Position numbers and translations under genes: made by a program
NCBI RefSeq assembly: GCF_038433205.1
Contig: NZ_JBCDNA010000003.1
Span: 558,001 to 622,000 of the forward strand
Reading direction: 5' to 3'
Length of the DNA stretch: 64,000 nt
Source of the DNA: Lutimonas vermicola
Lineage (GTDB): Bacteria; Bacteroidota; Bacteroidia; Flavobacteriales; Flavobacteriaceae
The notes under the pieces: model-generated
Seen by the model: only the letters and a program-made list of their open reading frames with translations
What the model was told of the DNA's origin: nothing
Databases searched by the model: none
Shown: positions 8,018-16,281 of the stretch, piece by piece
Layout of the letters: the number at the start of each line of letters is the position of its first letter
How positions within the stretch are numbered: position 1 is the first letter of the stretch

Positions 8018-9853
8018 TTATTTTATCATTGTGTTATTGACCCTGTCAATATCAGCCATCAAATTTTTTGGATCGATCTGTACATGACTCACTTTTTTCT
8101 GAGTCTTAATGGTGTACAAAGGGTTTACCCACGACCAACAATCCAGAACCTTGGCTCCTGTAGGTTTATGGCCATACATCATTTGCAAAGGAATATTAAA
8201 CCATTCACTGCTTCCATCCTGATAGGTCACCATCAGGTCTATGGGCATCGGCATAGCTCCTTTGCGTTCTAAAGTTATGGTTTGATCTTTTATGGAGCGA
8301 ACAGCATAATCAATAACCTTAGTCGAATTGACCCAATAATTCATATACCAATTCAATTGGATGCCAGAGACTTTCTCGGCTGTTCTTTTGATATCATTTG
8401 GAGTTGGATGTGTAAATTTAAAGTCTTCAAAATATTTTAACAGGGTATTGTCCAGGTTTTCTTTTCCGATGACATAACCCAATTGTGACAGAAAGATACT
8501 TCCCTTGTTGTAGGAAGAAACTCCATAAGAAAAATTATATTCAAAATGATCAGCATAGGTGGTTAAAGGTTCTTCCTGTCCGGTATTTACAAGATAAAAA
8601 TACCTGTTATAATCACTCTCGTTAGGTAATTCCTTTTTCTGATCCATTACCTCGTTCATGGCTGCATCCGAAATATACGAAGTGAAACCCTCATCCATCC
8701 ATGAGTGTTTTGTCTCATTGCTTGCCAACAGGAACTGAAACCAGCTGTGTGCCAATTCATGGGCCGTAGTGCCGATCAAACTTCCCAGTTTTTCACCTCC
8801 TGTAATAAAGGTGCACATAGCGTATTCCATACCGCCGTCTCCTCCCTGTATCACAGAGTACTGTTTATAGGGATATTGCCCAATATGTTTGTTGAAGTAG
8901 GCTAGAAGTTTTTGGGTTTTTTCTGGTAATTGTTTCCAGTTTTCAACCACTTCGGGCTTATCATTTTTATAAAAGAAATGGAGCTCAACATCATTTTCGC
9001 CCATTACTTTATCGTGAATATAATCAGGATCGGCTGCCCAGGTAAAATCGTGCACATCCGGCGCTATAAAATGCCAGCTTAACTTATCACCCTTGGGGAG
9101 TTTTAATTTTTTATTGGTATCCTCATAACCATGTCCAACTTCCTGAGGATTTTGTAAATATCCTGTTCCTCCAATGGTATAGTCTTTGTCAATGTGTATG
9201 GTCACGTCAAAATCACCCCAAACCCCGTAGAATTCTCTTGCGATATAGTCATTGACTTGCCAGCCTTCATGATCATATTCGGCTAGTTTCGGATACCACT
9301 GGGCCATACTCAGGGCCACTCCATCCGCGTTATTTCTACCGGCTCTTCTGATAACTAACGGCACCTGTCCTTCAAAATCCATTTCAAAAGTTGTCTTCTG
9401 GCCAGGGCTTAATGGTTTGTTGAGGGATACCTTCATAATGGTTCCATAAATTTCATAAGTAACCGGATCTCCGTTCTGTTTTAGGGAAATTATCTTTTGA
9501 TATCCTATTTCACCAGGCTGTAATGTCGCTATTCTGCTTACGAAATCCGGAGACTGAGTCGTGCCTTTATTGACCATCATTCTTGAGTCAGGATCGGGAA
9601 TATTTTGTAACCTGATATCCATGTCACTTCCGGGTTGAAAGGCATTGAACTGCAGATGGTAAAAAACCTCTTTTAATTCATCAGGAGAATTGTTGGTGTA
9701 AATCAGTTTTTGCTTTCCTTTGAACTGATACTTTTCAACATCCATATCTATGTCCATCGTATAGTCTGCATGCTGCTGCCAATAGGTTTTTTGCTGAGCA
9801 AAAGACTGGAAAAACAGCATTGCAAAGGCAAGGAATGTAATATATTTATTCAT
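8018..9853 (-). CDS. M1 family zinc metallopeptidase (aminopeptidase N-like)
   Basis: This 611-residue secreted or periplasmic peptidase has a signal peptide (MNKYITFLAFAMLFFQSFA). The zinc site is HELAH at residues 365-369 with the third ligand Glu388 in WMDEGFTSY, giving the HExxH-x18-E arrangement of M1/gluzincin enzymes. GGDGGMEYAM upstream corresponds to the GxMEN exopeptidase motif. The N-terminal 200 residues form the beta-rich saddle domain. It likely trims N-terminal residues from imported peptides; substrate preference cannot be read. The S8 protease is 75 bp upstream on the same strand. Confidence 0.92.
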   Translation of the reverse strand: MNKYITFLAFAMLFFQSFAQQKTYWQQHADYTMDIDMDVEKYQFKGKQKLIYTNNSPDELKEVFYHLQFNAFQPGSDMDIRLQNIPDPDSRMMVNKGTTQSPDFVSRIATLQPGEIGYQKIISLKQNGDPVTYEIYGTIMKVSLNKPLSPGQKTTFEMDFEGQVPLVIRRAGRNNADGVALSMAQWYPKLAEYDHEGWQVNDYIAREFYGVWGDFDVTIHIDKDYTIGGTGYLQNPQEVGHGYEDTNKKLKLPKGDKLSWHFIAPDVHDFTWAADPDYIHDKVMGENDVELHFFYKNDKPEVVENWKQLPEKTQKLLAYFNKHIGQYPYKQYSVIQGGDGGMEYAMCTFITGGEKLGSLIGTTAHELAHSWFQFLLASNETKHSWMDEGFTSYISDAAMNEVMDQKKELPNESDYNRYFYLVNTGQEEPLTTYADHFEYNFSYGVSSYNKGSIFLSQLGYVIGKENLDNTLLKYFEDFKFTHPTPNDIKRTAEKVSGIQLNWYMNYWVNSTKVIDYAVRSIKDQTITLERKGAMPMPIDLMVTYQDGSSEWFNIPLQMMYGHKPTGAKVLDCWSWVNPLYTIKTQKKVSHVQIDPKNLMADIDRVNNTMIK

Positions 9854-9928
9854 TGATTTTTTATATGGTAAAAAGCCACAAAGAAGGACAGGTTCTTTGC
9901 AGCTTTTGTTATTACTTTTTTATGTTTG

Positions 9929-11587
9929 TTATCTGCCATTGACCATACTGTCAGCCATTTTCAAGGCATTATAAGCATTTAAAACACGTCCTGATCGCGA
10001 CAGGTCACTAAAAGGCACTAACGCGCCGTCCCCGCCAGGCAGCAACACTTCAAGGTCCACTTTGATCCCTGAATTCATCAGGATGTGCTTTACCTGACTT
10101 GAGGATAACTCCGGATAATAAGAACGAATCAATGAAGCAACGCCTGCTACTTCAGGAGCAGCCATTGAAGTTCCCTGAATGCTTTTGTATTCATTTTTAG
10201 GGACAGTGGAATAGATTTCCAGTCCCGGAGCAAAAAGATCTACATTCAGTTTCCCGTAATTCGAAAATGAGGCGACAAGATCTTTGTCATAATGTCTCGT
10301 CATGGCCCCAATAGTGATTACATTGTCGGTAATCTCATCTACCTTGTTAGGGGCATCAGTGGGGAAATTATCGCTTTTGTCAATATTTTTATGATCGTTT
10401 CCCGCTGCATGAACCAGCAAAACATCTTTACTGGCAGCGTATTTGATAGCGTCATAGACCCATTCAGCATTAGGAGAATAGCTTTTGCCAAAACTCATAT
10501 TGACGACTTTAGCTCCATTGTCTACCGCATAGCGAATCGCCAGTGCGATATCTTTGTCATATTCATCTCCTTCAGGGACTGCCCTCACAGAGAGGAGTTT
10601 TACGTTTTTAGCCACACCGTTCAATCCCTTGCCATTGTCTCTGGTTGCCATGGCAATTCCGGTAACATGCGTACCGTGCATTTCATCATCAACCGAACCT
10701 ATGGTATTCCCGTTGCCATAAGGAACGTCGGTAATGTCATAAGGATCATCATTTGTAGCCGCCCTGCCGTTAAAATCCAGGTTGTACATTTTTTTAACGT
10801 TTCCGTAATGTTTGACAGCTTCGTTGATATGCTCACCTACCTCAGCATTTGTGCCTCCGGTGCCCATGACCCTCATCAGGTATGGATTTTGATCTGCTAC
10901 ATCAAGTGCGCTCAAATCAGTTAAGGTATAGTCTTCTTTCCCAAGCTTTTCCTTTGCTGCTCTGTCAACATCTTCAAAATAGATTTTAGTCTTTTGGTAA
11001 AGCTCATAGTTCTCGTTAGCCTCATTGATCCTTTTTTCATAATCCTTTTTGACTTTCTGGTAATAATTAAAACCATCCATTTCAGAAACACTCATGTCAT
11101 CTCTGGTTTTCCCATCGTATTTGGCACGCAGCATTTTGTAAAGTCTGGTCACTTCAAGTTGTTCAGGAGTTGCCTCACCTTCACCGCCAAGAAAATTCCA
11201 GCCGTGAATATCATCGACATAACCATTTTGATCATCATCTTTTCCATTTCCGGCAATTTCATCTGTATTGGTCCAAATATTGTCTCTGAGATCTTCATGC
11301 TCATTGTCAATTCCGGAGTCAATTACTCCAAGGATTACCGTTGTCCCTTTTTTATCGGCTAAAAACTCATAGGCTTTATCAAGACTCATTCCCGGGATCG
11401 AATCCTTATAAATATCGGCATGTGGCCATTCTCTGATCTCCTCTACGGTCATATTTCCTTTCTTGGCCGGTATGTTCACTGCCGTTGCTGAACCTTCAGG
11501 CACAGCAATACTGTGGAGGTTCTTTGTTGAGCTACATGCAGAAAGGACAATGGCTAATCCAAGTCCCAAAATCAATCTTCTACTCAT
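9929..11587 (-). CDS. S8 family subtilisin-like serine protease, lipoprotein
   Basis: This 552-residue protein has a lipobox signal (LGLAIVLSAC, Cys18), so it is probably an envelope-anchored lipoprotein. The catalytic triad is Asp90 (GVIDSGID), His304 (HGTHVTG) and Ser474 (GTSMAAPEVAG), with the oxyanion Asn397 in HAAGND. About 210 residues separate Asp and His, far more than in subtilisin (about 30). The insert is charged and helical (about 140-260). A DxDxNGYxDD-like segment (residues 117-126) may bind calcium. It is likely a surface or periplasmic protease; the substrate is unknown. Confidence 0.92.
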   Translation of the reverse strand: MSRRLILGLGLAIVLSACSSTKNLHSIAVPEGSATAVNIPAKKGNMTVEEIREWPHADIYKDSIPGMSLDKAYEFLADKKGTTVILGVIDSGIDNEHEDLRDNIWTNTDEIAGNGKDDDQNGYVDDIHGWNFLGGEGEATPEQLEVTRLYKMLRAKYDGKTRDDMSVSEMDGFNYYQKVKKDYEKRINEANENYELYQKTKIYFEDVDRAAKEKLGKEDYTLTDLSALDVADQNPYLMRVMGTGGTNAEVGEHINEAVKHYGNVKKMYNLDFNGRAATNDDPYDITDVPYGNGNTIGSVDDEMHGTHVTGIAMATRDNGKGLNGVAKNVKLLSVRAVPEGDEYDKDIALAIRYAVDNGAKVVNMSFGKSYSPNAEWVYDAIKYAASKDVLLVHAAGNDHKNIDKSDNFPTDAPNKVDEITDNVITIGAMTRHYDKDLVASFSNYGKLNVDLFAPGLEIYSTVPKNEYKSIQGTSMAAPEVAGVASLIRSYYPELSSSQVKHILMNSGIKVDLEVLLPGGDGALVPFSDLSRSGRVLNAYNALKMADSMVNGR

Positions 11588-11608
11588 TGTTTTAAATTTA
11601 TATTATAA

Positions 11609-12475
11609 TCAATTAAATATCTCATCGAATCGGTAAGTCTGGTCAAGCCTGACCCCTTTTTCGGTATGCTTCAAGGTGCAAATCTCATTTTTGGCATCAT
11701 GTTCAAGGAATAAATAATACCTTTTATCTGCTGCTCTGTTAAGGAATCTTGCTTTTTCATCCATGGTGATAAGGGGCCTTACATCATAACTCATTACATA
11801 GGGCAATGGAATGTGCCCTACCGTAGGTAGCAGGTCTGCCATAAAAACGAGTGTTTTCCCCTGATAATTCAAATGCGGGATCATTTGTTTTTCGGTATGA
11901 CCATCGGCAAAGAGAATATCAAATCCAAGCGGGCTGCCTTTTAGCAATTCCTCTTTGGGAAGAGGAACATGATGGAGTTGCCCACTGGCTTCTATGGGAT
12001 GAATATTTTCTGTTAAAAATGAAGCTTTTTCCCGGGGGTTTGGCTCGGTGGCCCAGGCCCAGTGGTTTTGATTCGACCAAAATTTGGCATTCTTAAAGGC
12101 CGGTTCATAACCTGTGCGCGATTTATTCCATTGTATACTTCCTCCGCAATGGTCAAAATGCAAATGCGTAAGAAAGACATCGGTGATGTCATCTCTGTGA
12201 AAGCCATGTTTTTTTAGGGAACTGTCAAGGTTTTCTTCTCCAAACGGAAAATAGTAGCCAAAGAATTTCTCACTTTGTTTATTTCCTGTACCGTTGTCAA
12301 TTAGAATCAAACGCTTACCATCTTCAATGAGCATGCATCTTAAACTCATATCAATGAGGTTATTTGCATCAGCCGGATTGGTTTTTTGCCAAATCACTTT
12401 AGGTACAACACCAAACATTGCACCTCCATCTAGTTTAAAATTTCCGGTTTCGATAGGGTAAACCTTCATAAGCAA
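11609..12475 (-). CDS. MBL-fold metallo-hydrolase
   Basis: This 288-residue cytoplasmic protein of the metallo-beta-lactamase superfamily has the metal motif THLHFDHCGG (HxHxDH) at about residues 108-117. Further ligands are in FADGHTEKQ and at the C-terminal LEHDAK. Proteins of this subfamily include lactonases and related hydrolases, but the substrate cannot be fixed from sequence. It lies 21 bp upstream of the S8 gene and could be co-transcribed with it. Confidence 0.85.
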   Translation of the reverse strand: MLMKVYPIETGNFKLDGGAMFGVVPKVIWQKTNPADANNLIDMSLRCMLIEDGKRLILIDNGTGNKQSEKFFGYYFPFGEENLDSSLKKHGFHRDDITDVFLTHLHFDHCGGSIQWNKSRTGYEPAFKNAKFWSNQNHWAWATEPNPREKASFLTENIHPIEASGQLHHVPLPKEELLKGSPLGFDILFADGHTEKQMIPHLNYQGKTLVFMADLLPTVGHIPLPYVMSYDVRPLITMDEKARFLNRAADKRYYLFLEHDAKNEICTLKHTEKGVRLDQTYRFDEIFN

Positions 12476-12529
12476 TTTTTAACAGTTGCAAAGATGCAAA
12501 AAATAGGATAAAAGAGTGTTAAATAAATC

Positions 12530-12567
12530 AAAAAAACCTCATCTCCACTTAGGGTGGAAATGAGGTC
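12530..12567 (-). terminator. Terminator downstream of tRNA-Cys
   Basis: On the minus strand AGACCTCATTTCCACC pairs with GGTGGAGATGAGGT-like sequence (ACCTCAT...ATGAGGT plus TCCAC...GTGGA on the plus strand), followed by a run of T residues. It begins 7 bases after the tRNA end. Confidence 0.75.
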
Positions 12568-12573
12568 TATAAG

Positions 12574-12644
12574 AGGCGTCAAGCGGATTCGAACCGCTGT
12601 ACGAGCTTTTGCAGAGCCCTGCCTAGCCACTCGGCCATGACGCC
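12574..12644 (-). tRNA. tRNA-Cys (GCA anticodon)
   Basis: On the minus strand GGCGTCA and TGACGCC form the acceptor stem and GGTTCGAATCC the T loop. The anticodon arm GGGCT-CTGCAAA-AGCTC places GCA at 34-36. A single tRNA between convergently read minus-strand blocks; no CCA encoded. Confidence 0.95.
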
Positions 12645-12701
12645 AAAAACGGATGCAAATTTAAATAAAAATTTATTGATAACAACCAAAAATACTGCTT
12701 A

Positions 12702-14315
12702 TTACTTTTTCTCCAGCTGATATAGCTTTAGAGTTTTCCTTTTCTTGTGGCCTCTTTTACCTTCTTTCAGGTTATTGATGTCAAACAAAGTGATAAATTC
12801 TGTTTTGAAATTCATCCTGACATCGGCTGGAATACTGTCGTTGACAAGCAGGGCAAACTGCCCATTTTGGGGCAGTTGATTGGCAAGTTTAACCCGTTTA
12901 ATGGGTTCACCCAGATCATAAATTAATTCGGGTGATGGTATCAACCGGTCTGTGGAATACAGGTCGATATTTTCCATACCATCTATTGATCTTAAAGTTC
13001 TTAGGCTAAGAAATTTATCATTGTCGTACAGTAATTCGGCCATGGGAAATGCAAACAGAAGAATGCTGCAAATAAACAAAATGATCCCGTAAAAGCATTT
13101 TTCAAAGGCCCGTTTCCTCAACCAAATAAAGATCATGATACCCAAAGAAAACAGGGCGAGTGAACTGATAAAATAGGCAACCCAATGCGGGCTCATTTGA
13201 CCTTCAAAAAAGAAATAGACCCCGAACGGAAAAATCAGCCCGATAAAGCCGATAAGGCCAAAACCAAAATTGGCAAGGTATACATCCAGTTTTGGTAATT
13301 CCTTTGATTTTTGAATGAGGTAATATATATAAAAACTTGTATTTAAAGCCATAGGTATCAGAACAGGCAGCAGGTATCTTTCTTTTTTTTCAGGAATCAA
13401 AGACAATAAAAACACTGTGGCCAATGTCCAGAACAGGCTGAATTGATACATTTTTTTGTTTTCAGTTCTCTTGATCATAAAAGGATATAACAAGGCCAGA
13501 AACGAGAAGTAGGTCCAGACACCCGACTGGGTGAAAAAACTCCAATAATGGTAAAAAGGCTTTACACTCCTGTTGGTCCAGGCCAAGGTCTCTTTATCTG
13601 CGATAAATTCTGCCGAGCCTGCGTCGGTAAGAAAGATATAGGCTCCCCAGGTCAGTCCGAAAATGACAAATAGGAGCAGGCTTACTAAAAGCGGTTGGAT
13701 TTTTTGGCTAAAATTTTTGTATTTGTAAACGAATCCGTAAGCGATAAGAAAAGGAAGCAGCAAAGCAAATAATGAAACGGGCCCTTTGCTCATAAAAGAG
13801 AAGCCAAGAAATATACCTGCAAGTATCCATTGCTTCCATGATTTCTGATCTGTTTCAAAAGCTTTGAAAAGCTGAAAAATGGCATAGAGCATGAATGCAT
13901 GGGCGAAGATGTCCCACTGACCGTTTCGACCCGAAAAAACAATATAAAATGAAGTGGATAAGATGAGGGTTCCAATAAATGCTTGTTTTTTGTCTTTTAG
14001 AACCTGAAGTCCCAAATAGTAAAAAGTAAAGACTAAAAATACTGCAGACAATACCGCAGGGAGCCTGAGGCCGAATAAGCTCTTTGTTCCAAAAACGGCT
14101 GCTGAAAAGGCCGTAAGCCAGGTAGGAAGCGGGGGTTTTTCATACCTGGGCTCCAGGTTCATAGTGGTATGGATCCAGTTTCCGTATTCGAGCATTTCAC
14201 GGGCCGTAATAAAATTCCTGGCTTCCATGATATTCACTTCCACCACGCTGAGATGCGGAAAGAAAATAGCCAGGCAAACCAAAGCAATAGCCAGCAAATA
14301 AGATCTGTTATTCAT
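12702..14315 (-). CDS. GT39/ArnT-like glycosyltransferase, polyprenyl-phosphate-sugar dependent
   Basis: This 537-residue inner-membrane protein has about ten membrane segments. The first periplasmic loop has the GT-C signature EARNFITAREML followed by EKPPLPTWL, typical of ArnT and PMT-type enzymes that transfer a sugar from undecaprenyl phosphate to lipid A, protein or glycan. The C-terminal 100 residues form a soluble domain. It is last in a minus-strand operon; its start overlaps the LABN gene by 8 bp. The acceptor is unknown, and lipid A modification is one option. Confidence 0.85.
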   Translation of the reverse strand: MNNRSYLLAIALVCLAIFFPHLSVVEVNIMEARNFITAREMLEYGNWIHTTMNLEPRYEKPPLPTWLTAFSAAVFGTKSLFGLRLPAVLSAVFLVFTFYYLGLQVLKDKKQAFIGTLILSTSFYIVFSGRNGQWDIFAHAFMLYAIFQLFKAFETDQKSWKQWILAGIFLGFSFMSKGPVSLFALLLPFLIAYGFVYKYKNFSQKIQPLLVSLLLFVIFGLTWGAYIFLTDAGSAEFIADKETLAWTNRSVKPFYHYWSFFTQSGVWTYFSFLALLYPFMIKRTENKKMYQFSLFWTLATVFLLSLIPEKKERYLLPVLIPMALNTSFYIYYLIQKSKELPKLDVYLANFGFGLIGFIGLIFPFGVYFFFEGQMSPHWVAYFISSLALFSLGIMIFIWLRKRAFEKCFYGIILFICSILLFAFPMAELLYDNDKFLSLRTLRSIDGMENIDLYSTDRLIPSPELIYDLGEPIKRVKLANQLPQNGQFALLVNDSIPADVRMNFKTEFITLFDINNLKEGKRGHKKRKTLKLYQLEKK

Positions 14316-14934
14316 GTTTGGAATTTTTGATCAAAAGGATATTACGAATGTAAACAATACTTCCGAAAATATGCCCGGTGAAAAGCACCGGGTCCTTTCT
14401 AAAGATCGCATAGATAATGATCAGGATGGAGCCTGTGGTACTCAGCACCCAAAATCCCATTGGAAGGATGGATTCTTTTTTCTTTTCAGAATAGAGCCAT
14501 TGATAGATAAACCTCAATGTGAAAACAACCTGGGCAACGCTACCCAAAACAAGGAGCCAAACAGGGATATTCTCATTTCTAAAAACCCTGTCCATATCAA
14601 ACTGGTTATTGTTGTAAGTATACCAGACAATAATCAGTGGGAATACATAAAGAAAAATTCTAAACAGCCGGTGCAATTTTTTCCAGAATCCCTGTATCTG
14701 TAAATTCCTGATATAAATAAAATAAGTGAGTACCTGACCCAGCATAATGGCAAAATCATCCCTTAACCAGCCATAGACAAAGAGTAAAAAAGAGGCCAGT
14801 AAACTCAGTTGCCAGAATAACAAAGGGGTGACGACTTTTTTCATTTTTTCCGATTGAATCCACTGGATCAGCAGGCGTGAAGAAAAAAGGAGCTGGGCCG
14901 AAAAGCCTATACTGTAAATGAGCCAGTCACTCAT
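14308..14934 (-). CDS. LABN (lipid-A-disaccharide synthase N-terminal-like) domain membrane protein
   Basis: This 208-residue protein has about six to seven membrane segments and is made of two copies of the LABN-type unit: SAQLLFSSRLLIQW...FWQLSLLASFLLFVYG and VAQVVFTLRFIYQW...FWVLSTTGSILIIIY. The domain occurs fused to LpxB in some bacteria but stands alone here. It resembles small PQ-loop/MtN3-like membrane proteins, so a role in flipping the lipid-linked sugar made by the neighbouring GT2 is plausible but inferred. It overlaps both neighbours (4 bp and 8 bp), so translation is coupled. Confidence 0.85.
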   Translation of the reverse strand: MSDWLIYSIGFSAQLLFSSRLLIQWIQSEKMKKVVTPLLFWQLSLLASFLLFVYGWLRDDFAIMLGQVLTYFIYIRNLQIQGFWKKLHRLFRIFLYVFPLIIVWYTYNNNQFDMDRVFRNENIPVWLLVLGSVAQVVFTLRFIYQWLYSEKKKESILPMGFWVLSTTGSILIIIYAIFRKDPVLFTGHIFGSIVYIRNILLIKNSKHE

Positions 14935-15665
14935 GATCGGTTTCTTAACTTGGCAGAACTATCCACTATTTGGTAGTTGATATATTTGCGCTTCATCCAA
15001 AGGTAGGCAAAACAATCTGCCAAAGGGCCAAAAAGCCTGTTCCACAGATGGTATTTGGCTTCCCCGGCTATTCGGGGGAAATGTTGAACCGGAACTTGTT
15101 TGATCTTGCCTTCCTGCAACAGGATCATGGCGGGCAGGAACCTGTGCAACCCTTTAAACATGGGTATTCTTTTGGCATAGGTTGTTTTGATGATTTTTAG
15201 CGGGCATCCGGTATCATCCATTCCGTCATGCGTAAAGGCTCTTCTTATCACATTGGCAATTGAAGATGACATGTTTTTTACAAAAGAATCCTGTCTGTCT
15301 GACCTGACGCCGGTCACCAGGTCAAAATTGTCGATTTCGGCAAGTAAAAGATTAAAATCTGAAGGCGAAGTTTGTAAATCAGAATCAATATAACCCACCA
15401 GATCACTTTCAGCATGGTCAAAACCAGCCTTAAGGGCTGCACTTAAGCCTTTGTTTTGTTTAAAACTTATATAGGTAAATCGTTTATCCCTTTGACAGAT
15501 ATCAGCGATCACTTCCTGACTTTTATCTGTTGAGCCGTCATTCACAAATAATACCTCAGCCTTTGAAACGCATATATCAAGGTAATTTGAAAGTTCTGTT
15601 TCAACACGCGAAAGATTGTCTACTTCGTTGTAAACCGGAACAATGATGGTTAGTGTATGTTTCAT
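14931..15665 (-). CDS. GT2 family glycosyltransferase (polyprenyl-phosphate sugar synthase-like)
   Basis: This 244-residue GT-A enzyme starts with TIIVPVYNEVDNL, has the nucleotide-binding VNDGSTDKS and metal-binding YIDSDLQTSP, and the downstream GVRSDRQD and RxxFTHDGMDDTGCPLK regions found in ArnC/DPM1-like enzymes. It lacks the long C-terminal membrane pair of GtrB, so it is probably peripheral. It is expected to load a sugar on undecaprenyl phosphate for the GT39 partner in the same operon. The stop overlaps the LABN start by 4 bp. Confidence 0.87.
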   Translation of the reverse strand: MKHTLTIIVPVYNEVDNLSRVETELSNYLDICVSKAEVLFVNDGSTDKSQEVIADICQRDKRFTYISFKQNKGLSAALKAGFDHAESDLVGYIDSDLQTSPSDFNLLLAEIDNFDLVTGVRSDRQDSFVKNMSSSIANVIRRAFTHDGMDDTGCPLKIIKTTYAKRIPMFKGLHRFLPAMILLQEGKIKQVPVQHFPRIAGEAKYHLWNRLFGPLADCFAYLWMKRKYINYQIVDSSAKLRNRS

Positions 15666-15676
15666 AAAAAGCTCGA

Positions 15677-16033
15677 TTATCTCTCTCTTTCCATAATAAT
15701 GGTGACCATCTCAACATTGCCACCTATCGGCGGATTGAGTTTGGAAACCTTTATTTTGACTTTATTTGCCAGCGGAATTTCAAGGAGTATTCGGTCAAGG
15801 ATCAGATCAGCGACCGTTTCAAGTAATTTGGTACGAATGGCCATTTCTTCTCTTACAATCCTGTTCAGATGCACATAATCTACTGTATCAGCCAGTTGAT
15901 CCGTTTTTGCCGAAGGCTTGAGGTTTGCTTTTACAGAAAGGTCGACCCGGTAATCAGAACCAATTTTACCCTCCTCAACCAAACAACCGTGGTAGGCATA
16001 GACTCTAATATTGCTGATTTTTATAGTACCCAA
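15677..16033 (-). CDS. folB: Dihydroneopterin aldolase
   Basis: FolB converts 7,8-dihydroneopterin to 6-hydroxymethyl-dihydropterin in folate synthesis. The 118-residue protein is of normal length and shows RVYAYHGCLVEEGKIGSDY (substrate-binding His/Glu region), the YVHLNRIVREE helix with LLETVADLI, and KLNPPIGGNVEMV containing the catalytic-lysine region. It lies 11 bp upstream of the GT2 gene and is likely the first gene of that operon. Confidence 0.92.
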   Translation of the reverse strand: MGTIKISNIRVYAYHGCLVEEGKIGSDYRVDLSVKANLKPSAKTDQLADTVDYVHLNRIVREEMAIRTKLLETVADLILDRILLEIPLANKVKIKVSKLNPPIGGNVEMVTIIMERER

Positions 16034-16107
16034 GGATCAAAAATTTCTGCAAATATAATTAATCCATGATGACAGAAGTAATTTTATACTTAAAAGAGGG
16101 AGAAATG

Positions 16108-16162
16108 ATTTGAGATATAAGATTTCAGATTTCAGATTTGAGATTTCAGATTTGAGATTTTC
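16108..16162. repeat. Tandem word repeat (GATTT(C/G)AGA type)
   Basis: Alternating copies of AGATTTCAG and AGATTTGAG words fill the interval. The same words appear in inverse orientation at 35056-35120, 36438-36475 and 37878-37915, so this is one member of a dispersed intergenic family. Confidence 0.8.
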
Positions 16163-16210
16163 GAAGTTTCCTTCCAAAGTCACATTTAATCATCAAAATG
16201 AATTTATTTA

Positions 16211-16280
16211 CTTAGCTCTTAGCTCTTAGCTCTTAGCTCTTAGCTCTTAGCCCTTAAGCCTTAGTCCTTAGCACTTAAAA
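16211..16280. repeat. Heptamer tandem repeat CTTAGCT
   Basis: Five perfect copies of CTTAGCT from 16211 are followed by five degenerate units (CTTAGCC, CTTAAGC, CTTAGTC, CTTAGCA, CTTAAAA). The tract abuts the stop codon of fbp, whose 3' end therefore faces a potentially unstable repeat. Confidence 0.9.
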
Positions 16281-16281
16281 C

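Noticed and set aside
10292..10924. 210-codon plus-strand frame opposite the S8 protease
   Set aside because: It is a shadow of a well-supported protease gene with intact catalytic motifs; no independent start or domain.
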